Assembly (NCBI GenBank): GCA_041497995.1
Contig: JBGQHM010000377.1
Span: 1-6,670 of the forward strand
DNA: 6,670 bases
From: DATKMS01 sp041497995
GTDB taxonomy: Bacteria > Desulfobacterota > Binatia > HRBIN30
Direction of reading: 5' to 3'
Positions 1-5,289 of this stretch are shown here, piece by piece. Each line of letters begins with the position of its first letter. Position 1 is the first letter of the stretch. The notes beneath the pieces are model-generated. The model was not told where the DNA came from and made no database searches. It was given only the letters and a program-made list of their open reading frames with translations. The translations under genes and the position numbers were made by a program.

Positions 1-425
1 AGTGCCCGTACCAAGGCGACGCTCAGCGCGGCGGAGCTGCCGAGGCCCATGGCGATTGGCAGGTCCGTGGAGATGGTCGCGTCCCAGCCGTTTGTCGCCA
101 GACCGACAATGTCCGCGGCACGTGCAAGCGCAGCAGCCAGGCGTGGATCGTTCAGAGCACACCCTTCGAGAACCTCAGGGTGAACGGATGATGAGTCTGT
201 TTCCAACGGATCACGGACCGGTCCTGCTGAGGCTCTCGAAGCCTGTCCTGAGCACGGTCGAAGGGCACGCTCTTCCTGATCGAGCCGCGTAATGTGCACG
301 GTCACATGTCGATCAATCGCGGCCGCCAACGCCGCGCGTCCATAGACCACCGCGTGCTCGCCGAGCAGGATCACCTTGCCCGGCGCGGTCGCGCACGCAG
401 TACCGATGTGTGTGGGTGCTGTCAT
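1..425 (-). CDS. mvk: Mevalonate kinase (GHMP family), N-terminal part; rest beyond left edge
   Basis: This enzyme phosphorylates mevalonate to 5-phosphomevalonate with ATP in the cytoplasm. Translating the minus strand from the ATG at 425-423 gives an open frame of 141 complete codons to the window edge. Residues 14-29 read APGKVILLGEHAVVYG, the GHMP substrate-binding start typical of mevalonate kinases. Residues 122-134 (LPIAMGLGSSAAL) are the ATP-binding glycine/serine loop. The catalytic Asp and the C-terminal GHMP motif would lie beyond the edge. The start is firm: the ATG lies one base after the mvaA stop (TGA-G-ATG), with no strong ribosome binding site of its own, so translational coupling is likely. 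Residues about 54-88 are encoded by a palindromic repeat (core 162-265) and look foreign, for example VHPEVLEG at 81-88. Family members are variable here, so the protein may still work. The identity is confident, but completeness of the gene cannot be judged. Confidence 0.9.
   Translation of the reverse strand, partial: MTAPTHIGTACATAPGKVILLGEHAVVYGRAALAAAIDRHVTVHITRLDQEERALRPCSGQASRASAGPVRDPLETDSSSVHPEVLEGCALNDPRLAAALARAADIVGLATNGWDATISTDLPIAMGLGSSAALSVALVRA
146..281. repeat. Palindromic repeat element inside the mevalonate kinase gene
   Basis: The core spans 162-265. CCCTTCGA at 162-169 pairs with TCGAAGGG at 258-265, and CTCAGG at 174-179 pairs with CCTGAG at 247-252 with a one-base offset. 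The symmetry continues outward about the same axis: AGAGC 154-158 with GCTCT 269-273, and GATC 146-149 with GATC 278-281, so 17 of 24 outer positions match without gaps. A unit of the form CCTGAG(5-6 nt)TCGAAGG occurs three times: minus strand 179-162, plus strand 227-243 (degenerate) and plus strand 247-265. The middle holds a perfect 10-bp palindrome, GGACCGGTCC, at 215-224. From memory, such CCCTTCGA...CTCAGG units are dispersed repeats in many GC-rich genomes; I cannot check copy number here. The outer arms may be partly chance, and the core is the safer boundary. Confidence 0.65.
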
Positions 426-426
426 C

Positions 427-1728
427 TCACGCGCCAAGTTGCACCGACTCCAGAATCTGCCGCGCCTTGCTGAGCTTGATCTCGCCCGACGCAATGAGGC
501 CTTCGACCACCTGCTCGATGAGGTTCTCGGGCGCACCGGCGGCGACCGCTAAGCCGCGGGCGTGCAACGCCATGTGCCCGCGCTGGATGCCGTCGGTCAC
601 CAGGGCACGCATCGCGCCGAAGTTCTGCGCCAAGCCGACGGCAGCCATGATCGCCGCCAACTCGCGTGCCGACTCGACGCCGAGCAGGCGCAGCCCGAAA
701 CGGACGCGCGGGTTGCACTCGAGATTGCCGCCGACGATCCCGACGGCAAGCGGCAGCTCGATGGTCCCGACGAGCGTGTCGTTGTGGACGCGCCATTCCG
801 TGAGCGGGCCGTAGTGGCCGTTGCACGCGGCAAAGGCGTGTGCGCCAGCCTCGATCCCGCGCCAGTCCTGCCCAGTGGCAATGGCCACCGCATCGATACC
901 GTTCATCGCACCTTTGTTGTGTGTCGTCGCGCGGTACGGATCGGCGGCAGCGAACGCCCAGGCCTCTTCCATGCGCCGCGCAACGTCCTGGCCCGAGAGC
1001 GTTTCCGTGTCGAGGAAGCGGAAGGGAATGCGGCAGCGGGCGCGCGCCAGGCGCTGGTCCGCAAGGTTCGATAGAATGCGCAGGCGCGCTTGCCCGCCGG
1101 TCTTTGCTTCAATGAGCGGCGAGAGCACTTCGGTCATGCTGTTCACCGCGTTGGCGCCCATGGCGTCGCCGACGTCTACGATGAGATGGACGATCAGCAT
1201 CGGGCCGCAGGCGGTCTGCGGCAACGGACGCACCTCGATGCGTCGCGCGCCACCACCGCGGCGGATCATGTTGGGATGCACGGCATTGGCTTCCGACAGC
1301 AGCTCGTGCGTGGCCGCCTGCAACCGCTGGGTGGCTAGGTCGATGTCGGGAACGTTGACCAGCTGGATCTGGCCAATCATCAGCGCTGGATCAGCCTCGG
1401 CAAAGAAGCCGCCCGCGTTGCGGATCAGGCGCGCCGCGTGACTCGCGGCCGCCACCACCGACGGCTCCTCGATCGCCATCGGCACGAGGCGCTCGCGGCC
1501 GTTGATCAGAAAATTGAGCGCGACGCCGAGTGGGAGGCCGATGACACCGACCGCGTTCTCGATCATGTGGTCCGCGACGTCCAAAGCCAGCGGCACTGGT
1601 TCTGCGAGCTCCGCGACCTCTGATTCATCGAGCCCGGCGCGCTCGGCGAGACGCGTCAGGCGCTGGTGACGTGGAAGCCGGTAGAAGCCTTCGATCCGTG
1701 AGCTGTGTCCGTTCCCGTGCATCGTCAT
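427..1728 (-). CDS. mvaA: Hydroxymethylglutaryl-CoA reductase, class II
   Basis: This enzyme reduces HMG-CoA to mevalonate, the committed step of the pathway. At 433 residues it matches the usual class II length of about 430. Visible motifs, numbered from the chosen start, are ENAVG 57-61, PMAIEEPSVVAAAS 83-96 (catalytic Glu), DVGDAMGANAVNSM 185-198, HNKGAMNGID 270-279 (catalytic Lys272), TGQDW 285-289 (catalytic Asp288) and GHMALHARG 384-392 (catalytic His385). These sit 4-5 residues from the Pseudomonas mevalonii residues Glu83, Lys267, Asp283 and His381, so the active site looks complete. No membrane anchor is present, so the enzyme should be soluble. The ATG at 1728 is preceded by GAGGA ten bases upstream, overlapping the fni stop. 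A longer frame to 1869 would run 128 bases into fni and lacks family similarity. Whether it prefers NADH or NADPH cannot be read with confidence. Confidence 0.96.
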   Translation of the reverse strand: MTMHGNGHSSRIEGFYRLPRHQRLTRLAERAGLDESEVAELAEPVPLALDVADHMIENAVGVIGLPLGVALNFLINGRERLVPMAIEEPSVVAAASHAARLIRNAGGFFAEADPALMIGQIQLVNVPDIDLATQRLQAATHELLSEANAVHPNMIRRGGGARRIEVRPLPQTACGPMLIVHLIVDVGDAMGANAVNSMTEVLSPLIEAKTGGQARLRILSNLADQRLARARCRIPFRFLDTETLSGQDVARRMEEAWAFAAADPYRATTHNKGAMNGIDAVAIATGQDWRGIEAGAHAFAACNGHYGPLTEWRVHNDTLVGTIELPLAVGIVGGNLECNPRVRFGLRLLGVESARELAAIMAAVGLAQNFGAMRALVTDGIQRGHMALHARGLAVAAGAPENLIEQVVEGLIASGEIKLSKARQILESVQLGA

Positions 1729-1738
1729 TGCTGTCCGT

Positions 1739-1743
1739 TCCTC
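1739..1743 (-). promoter_or_regulatory. Ribosome binding site of mvaA, overlapping the fni stop codon
   Basis: The minus strand reads TGAGGA at 1744-1739. TGA (1744-1742) ends fni, and GAGGA (1743-1739) is a Shine-Dalgarno match ten bases before the ATG at 1728. The spacing is slightly long but acceptable. It decides for 1728 over the second ATG at 1722, and it suggests that ribosomes finishing fni restart on mvaA. Confidence 0.6.
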
Positions 1744-2827
1744 AAGCCCCGCGCTGTGGGTGAGTGGCGTCAATCCAGGCCTTGAGCCGGTCACCGAGTA
1801 CCACTGGCTGCCGTGAAAGGTCCGCAAGCGTACGCGAGCCGGTGAGCAGCATCGCGGTGCGCAGTCCATCCATGAGGTCGTGAATCAAGTCGACGGCCGC
1901 TTCGGTGCCGCCGTCGCGGTAGGCGCGATAGATCGGCAGCGCCGCCCCGCAGAGGCGCGCGCCGAGGGCGATGGCTTTTGCCATCTCCAATCCGGTGCGC
2001 AGACCACCGCTGGCGATCAGCTCCAAGCCCGTGCCACGCAGCATCGCGAGCGAGGCCGCGGTTGGAATGCCCCAGCCGGAGAACAGCTCACCCAGTCGTC
2101 GGCTGTGGACGTCGCCGCGCAGCGTCTCGACGCGCACCCACGATGTGCCGCCGGCGCCCGAGACATCGAGGTGGCGCACGCCGGCCTCGCACAGCGCGTC
2201 ACCGACGGCACGCGAGATGCCGCATCCCGTCTCCTTGGCCACGACGGGCACGGTGAGCTCGCCGCACAAGCGTCGCAGCGTCGCCGCACCGCCGCGAAAG
2301 CTGCGGTCGCCTTCCGGCTGGATCAACTCCTGCGCCGGGTTCAGGTGCACACAGAGCGCGTCGGCGCCGACGCCATCGACGAGCTCACGCACCTGCGCGG
2401 TCGACTGCTCCCCCGCCTGGTTGAGACCGATGTTGGCGAGCAGGAGCGTCGTCGGTGCGAACTGGCGCACAGCGAACGTCCACGCCGTGTCGGGGTCGCG
2501 TTGCATGACCCGCTGGCTGCCGAGGCCGAAGCCGATACCGCAGCGCTCGGCCACCGCGGCCAGATCGCGATTGACGGTAAACGCCTCCTCGGTACCGCCC
2601 GTCATGCCGGTGATCAGGAAGGGCGCCCGCAGTCGCTTGCCCAGAAACTCGACACTCAGATCGACATCGTCGAGTGCCAGCTCCGGCAGGGAGTTGTGGA
2701 TCAGGTCCACTTCCTCGAAGAGCGTAGTTTTGCCGCGGTACTCAACCTCCTCGCTGAGGCAAAGGTCGAGGTGTGAGCGCTTACGCTCGCGCAGCAGTTG
2801 GCTCGCTGGGCGCTTAGTCGCAGGCAA
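1742..2827 (-). CDS. fni: Isopentenyl-diphosphate delta-isomerase, type 2 (FMN-dependent)
   Basis: This enzyme interconverts isopentenyl and dimethylallyl diphosphate using reduced FMN and Mg2+. It is a TIM barrel unrelated to the type 1 (Nudix) isomerase. The 361 residues are normal for the family. Motifs seen are RKRSHLDLCL 15-24 (substrate-binding N-terminus), ITGMTGG 72-78 (flavin binding), GLGSQR 101-106, HLNPAQELIQPEGDRSF 161-177 (Gln166 and the metal-binding Glu172), KETGCGIS 198-205, DVSGAGGTSW 221-230 and ASGGLRTGLE 272-281 (FMN phosphate binding). The start is TTG at 2827-2825, chosen because AGGAG lies six bases upstream and no ATG or GTG precedes the conserved RKRSH motif. The gene overlaps the last 14 bases of the phosphomevalonate kinase gene in another frame. 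Nothing looks damaged. Confidence 0.95.
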   Translation of the reverse strand: MPATKRPASQLLRERKRSHLDLCLSEEVEYRGKTTLFEEVDLIHNSLPELALDDVDLSVEFLGKRLRAPFLITGMTGGTEEAFTVNRDLAAVAERCGIGFGLGSQRVMQRDPDTAWTFAVRQFAPTTLLLANIGLNQAGEQSTAQVRELVDGVGADALCVHLNPAQELIQPEGDRSFRGGAATLRRLCGELTVPVVAKETGCGISRAVGDALCEAGVRHLDVSGAGGTSWVRVETLRGDVHSRRLGELFSGWGIPTAASLAMLRGTGLELIASGGLRTGLEMAKAIALGARLCGAALPIYRAYRDGGTEAAVDLIHDLMDGLRTAMLLTGSRTLADLSRQPVVLGDRLKAWIDATHPQRGA

Positions 2828-3827
2828 TGGTCACTCCTGTTGGGTCGAGCGCCACGTCGAGCGGCACGAGCTGCGCCACCTGCCACGCACTGCAAATGCG
2901 CGCCGCAGCTATCGCGTCGCGGGTCAGCGCGATGCCACAGTCTCCGTTTCCGGCGCCGGACGTCTTCGCGGCCGCACCATGTGCGCGCGCAAGGGCAACC
3001 AGCTGCGTGAGGCGAGGTGTCAGCACAGGGAGCCCGAGGTCTTCCCCGAGCCGCTCGAGCGCTTCTCCATTTTCGTTGATGGCAGCAGCGCAAACATCGC
3101 CTTGCGCGAGCGCGTTCACGAACGAATCAACGCAGCCGCGGGTCGCCGCGACAAATGCAGCACGCGCAGCGGAGCCGTTGCGGCCGGCCAGGTATCGCTT
3201 CACCAGACCAGCCGAGGATGCCGACTCGCCGCTCCACGCAACCAGCAACTTGGTATGCGGCGGCAGCGCAAGCGCCGTGACCGCGGGAAGCAACGGCTGG
3301 CGCGGCTGAAACCGGATCAAGCCGCCGTAGACGCTTGCCGCCACATCCGCGCCGCTGCCAACGCCATCTTGGGCGGTGTGGTGCGCCTCGAGCGCTGCAG
3401 CGAACAGATCATGGGGCTGGACGGATGCACCGGTGCTGGCAAGCAGAGCCGCAGTGGTTGCAACCGTGACCGCCGCACTGCTGCCTAGGCCGATCTTCAC
3501 ACCGCCTGGACTAGTCATCGAGCCGCATATCGACAGTGAGCAACCGCCGCCTCGGCCAATCTCCGGAGAGCGCGACAGCACGGTGCGATAAGCCGCGATG
3601 ACGAAACGCAGGGGGCCGTCGATCTCGGGCGGATGTCCGGCACTGAACTCCGCTCCGCCGTACTCGGGACAACTGATCCGCACTCGCGTCCCTCGCGGCT
3701 CGGCCTGCAACCTCACTTCAACGTGGCGGTCGATCGCTGCGACGACCGCGGGGCAGCCGTCGAGAACTGCGTACTCGCCTAGCAGGAAGAGCTTGCCCGG
3801 CGCCCGGGCGAAGATTGCGCCGCTCAT
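2814..3827 (-). CDS. Phosphomevalonate kinase (GHMP family)
   Basis: This enzyme phosphorylates 5-phosphomevalonate to 5-diphosphomevalonate with ATP. The protein has 337 residues. Motifs seen are APGKLFLLGEYAVL 9-22 (N-terminal GHMP motif), KIGLGSSAAVTVA 111-123 (ATP-binding loop), GSGADVAASVYGG 157-169 (conserved active-site segment) and KTSGAGNGDCGIAL 288-301. The last motif, with its GDCGIAL ending, separates phosphomevalonate kinase from mevalonate and homoserine kinases. The ATG at 3827-3825 overlaps the mvaD stop as ATGA, with only a weak GGAAG upstream, so coupling to mvaD is likely. It lies between mvaD and fni, as expected for a lower-pathway operon. The N-terminal 40 residues resemble the mevalonate kinase of the same operon, including a shared AAIDRHV. 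A different GHMP specificity is possible but unlikely in this context. Gene names in use include mvaK2. Confidence 0.9.
   Translation of the reverse strand: MSGAIFARAPGKLFLLGEYAVLDGCPAVVAAIDRHVEVRLQAEPRGTRVRISCPEYGGAEFSAGHPPEIDGPLRFVIAAYRTVLSRSPEIGRGGGCSLSICGSMTSPGGVKIGLGSSAAVTVATTAALLASTGASVQPHDLFAAALEAHHTAQDGVGSGADVAASVYGGLIRFQPRQPLLPAVTALALPPHTKLLVAWSGESASSAGLVKRYLAGRNGSAARAAFVAATRGCVDSFVNALAQGDVCAAAINENGEALERLGEDLGLPVLTPRLTQLVALARAHGAAAKTSGAGNGDCGIALTRDAIAAARICSAWQVAQLVPLDVALDPTGVTIACD
2834..2838 (-). promoter_or_regulatory. Ribosome binding site that fixes the TTG start of fni
   Basis: AGGAG on the minus strand (2838-2834) is followed by six bases (TGACCA) and then TTG at 2827-2825. Sequence and spacing are close to ideal. 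The site lies inside the last codons of the phosphomevalonate kinase gene, so fni can be started within that gene's end. Confidence 0.75.
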
Positions 3828-4819
3828 GCCGCTTCCGTCAGCTGCGCACCGGCGCCTGGCTCCGAAAGGAGAACGCGCCGCACCCCTGGGATCCGACCGA
3901 TCTCGGCCGCGACGGCGGCACGTTGGTGCGGCAGGCAGAGCACCTTCACTTGGGGCCCAGCGTCGATGGTGAAGTACGCGTCCAGACCTTCGTGGCGGAG
4001 CTCAACGACGCGCTGCATGACCGCCACCGTCGCCGGGGTCCAGTAGAGCACAGCCGGCTGCGCGGCCAGGCAAACGGCGTGCATCTTGAGGCAGTTGTGC
4101 TCTGCTGCAGCGCCGACGCGCGCGAGGTCGCGCGCCTGGATGCCTGTGCGAACGGCTTCGAGGTCTGCGTCGTGTGACTCCAGCCACGCAGGGAAGAACG
4201 GCGAGTGCTTGGCGACGTGGGCCATACCTTCGCGCGAGCCGATACGCTTGCGGCCCTCGTCGGTCACCGCGACCACGATGCCGATCGGCCAGTGGTCGGG
4301 CGGCGCTACCTGAACGGCCAGCGAATCCGTCCCGTCGCTCGCCTCCCCGGCCAACCATTCGACGTAGCCGCCGTGAATCGAGCGCGCCGCGGAACCCGAA
4401 CCACGCCGGGCGAGGACCGACAGCTCCGCAGCCGAGAGCGACACACCGGCGGCATGCGTCGCGGCAACCGCCAAAGCCGCAAAGGTCGATGCGGAGGAAG
4501 CCAGCCCTGCGGCAACCGGGAAGTTGCTGCTAGCGGCTACCTCGGCCCTGGCGTCGATACCGGCGGTTTGGCGGATCAGATCGAGGAAGGCTCGAAAACG
4601 GTGCGCCTCAACTCCGGCCGCCTCATGGCCGGTCAGGAGGATGCGGTCTTCCGATAGCCTGCCGAGAAAGCTCGCGCGCACGGTAGTCGTAAGGCCTGCC
4701 AAGGTCACTGACAAGCTCCCGGTGTACGGAAGGTTGAGTACGTCATCGCGCTTGCCCCAGTACTTGGCCAGGGCAACGTTGGCGTTGGCCGTTGCGACGA
4801 CCTCCTTCATTCCTCCCAT
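3824..4819 (-). CDS. mvaD: Diphosphomevalonate decarboxylase
   Basis: This enzyme converts 5-diphosphomevalonate to isopentenyl diphosphate with loss of CO2 and ATP hydrolysis. Counting from the MKEV methionine at 4810 (328 residues), motifs are ANANVALAKYWGKRD 8-22, SSNFPVAAGLASSAS 94-108 (ATP loop), GSGSAARSIHGGYVEW 137-152, a segment around Ser192 ending SREGM, SPFFPAW 203-209 and TIDAGPQVKV 281-290 with Asp283. As I recall, staphylococcal decarboxylases use Ser192 and Asp283, which match in number here. The start is uncertain. GTG at 4822 has GAGG eight bases upstream, ATG at 4819 eleven; ATG at 4810 has GGGAGG almost touching it; the frame extends to an ATG at 4879. I chose 4819 because the conserved region begins at about 4804. 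The stop overlaps the next start (ATGA). It is the first gene of the operon, after a promoter. Confidence 0.93.
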   Translation of the reverse strand: MGGMKEVVATANANVALAKYWGKRDDVLNLPYTGSLSVTLAGLTTTVRASFLGRLSEDRILLTGHEAAGVEAHRFRAFLDLIRQTAGIDARAEVAASSNFPVAAGLASSASTFAALAVAATHAAGVSLSAAELSVLARRGSGSAARSIHGGYVEWLAGEASDGTDSLAVQVAPPDHWPIGIVVAVTDEGRKRIGSREGMAHVAKHSPFFPAWLESHDADLEAVRTGIQARDLARVGAAAEHNCLKMHAVCLAAQPAVLYWTPATVAVMQRVVELRHEGLDAYFTIDAGPQVKVLCLPHQRAAVAAEIGRIPGVRRVLLSEPGAGAQLTEAA

Positions 4820-4830
4820 CACGACGCTGA

Positions 4831-4834
4831 CCTC
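4831..4834 (-). promoter_or_regulatory. Probable ribosome binding site of mvaD
   Basis: GAGG on the minus strand lies eight bases before GTG at 4822 and eleven before ATG at 4819. It is the only well-placed Shine-Dalgarno match near the conserved N-terminus. The far-upstream ATG at 4879 has only GGA directly against it. The evidence is moderate, because the match is four bases long. Confidence 0.45.
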
Positions 4835-4904
4835 GCGGTTAGCTTGCGGGCCGTATTCGCCACATCCGAACAACAACATTCCAACAAGTTGACTGACTTC
4901 GGCG

Positions 4905-4934
4905 CTGACCGTTCAGCCTAAACCAACCGGTCAG
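4905..4934. promoter_or_regulatory. Inverted repeat across the predicted transcription start of the mva operon (candidate operator)
   Basis: CTGACCG at 4905-4911 and CGGTCAG at 4928-4934 are perfect 7-bp inverted arms around a 16-base centre. The outer edge lies two bases downstream of the predicted -10 hexamer, so the repeat covers the expected +1. Arm centres are 23 bp apart, about two helical turns, as for a dimeric repressor. The right arm lies within AACCAACCGGTCAGG, which resembles half of the ACCGGT-centred operators of some TetR-type regulators. In RNA it could also form a weak hairpin at the 5' end. No regulator gene is in the window, so the role is inferred. Confidence 0.45.
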
Positions 4935-4936
4935 GG

Positions 4937-4965
4937 CGTATACGGCAGCCACAGGGGCGTGTCAA
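4937..4965 (-). promoter_or_regulatory. Sigma70-type promoter of the mevalonate operon
   Basis: The minus strand has TTGACA at 4965-4960 (6 of 6 to the -35 consensus), a spacer of exactly 17 bases, and TATACG at 4942-4937 (4 of 6 to TATAAT). The predicted start is near 4931-4928, giving a leader of about 110 bases before the likely mvaD start. It begins 12 bases after the stop of the upstream small gene and is in the only real gap of the window, which supports a function. Read-through from sppA is still possible, as no terminator is visible between them. Confidence 0.7.
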
Positions 4966-4976
4966 GGGGGTGGGTG

Positions 4977-5276
4977 TCACGGGCGTGGTTCTCGTTCCTC
5001 GTAAAAGGTTCGTTTGGCGATGAACCACATGGCGGCGCCGGCGATGGCGTAAGCAATGACACCTTCCACGATGGTGCAGCCGCCGGCAAAGAGGGACACG
5101 CTAAGGACGAGGACGGTGCTCATGACCGCCACGATGCGCTCGATGCGTGCTTCGCGTGCTCTTTCGTAGAGAACGTGTGCTCGGACATCCGCACCACAGC
5201 TCACGCATCGTCCGCCCGGTTTGCGAATGAGGGGTGCCTCGCACGCGGGGCATGTAATCTGTGAGCGGACTGGCAT
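4977..5276 (-). CDS. Small zinc-ribbon protein with two membrane segments, unknown function
   Basis: I do not recognise this 99-residue protein. Cys9-Pro-Ala-Cys12 and Cys24-Val-Ser-Cys27 form a compact CxxC...CxxC zinc ribbon at the N-terminus. A charged stretch follows (about 28-47, rich in Arg and Glu). Two hydrophobic segments at about 48-66 and 70-86 should cross the membrane, and the tail is charged (KRTFYEEREPRP). With two crossings, the ribbon and tail would be on the same side, probably cytoplasmic. The ATG at 5276 is 13 bases after the sppA stop without a clear ribosome binding site, so it is probably co-transcribed and coupled with sppA. That suggests a membrane protein quality or envelope role, but only by neighbourhood. 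The zinc-ribbon layout and clean membrane segments argue that the reading frame is real. Confidence 0.75.
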   Translation of the reverse strand: MPVRSQITCPACEAPLIRKPGGRCVSCGADVRAHVLYERAREARIERIVAVMSTVLVLSVSLFAGGCTIVEGVIAYAIAGAAMWFIAKRTFYEEREPRP

Positions 5277-5289
5277 CGCCGGTCCGGCC

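Noticed and set aside
1729..1869. N-terminal extension of HMG-CoA reductase to 1869
   Set aside because: It would overlap fni by 128 bases and add residues unlike the family. The ATG at 1728 has a binding site and gives the normal class II length.
1880..2776. Plus-strand open frame of 298 codons
   Set aside because: It is entirely antisense to fni and overlaps another shadow frame. It has no recognisable domain or ribosome binding site.
1971..3488. Plus-strand open frame of 505 codons
   Set aside because: It lies antisense to fni and phosphomevalonate kinase, both with complete family motifs. Its product is Arg/Ser/Ala-rich with no motif. This is the usual shadow of GC-rich coding sequence.
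4860..4879. Lipoprotein signal in the extended MvaD N-terminus (MLLFGC)
   Set aside because: It has no basic start, no adequate hydrophobic stretch and no good lipobox, and the enzyme is cytoplasmic.
4880..4899. CAACAAGTTG-like small palindrome in the mvaD leader as a second operator
   Set aside because: The arms are only four bases (CAAC/GTTG), easily expected by chance, and it sits well away from the promoter.
4966..4980. Terminator between the zinc-ribbon gene and the mva promoter
   Set aside because: No GC-rich hairpin followed by a T-run is present on the minus strand. The segment is a C-rich stretch leading into the -35 box.
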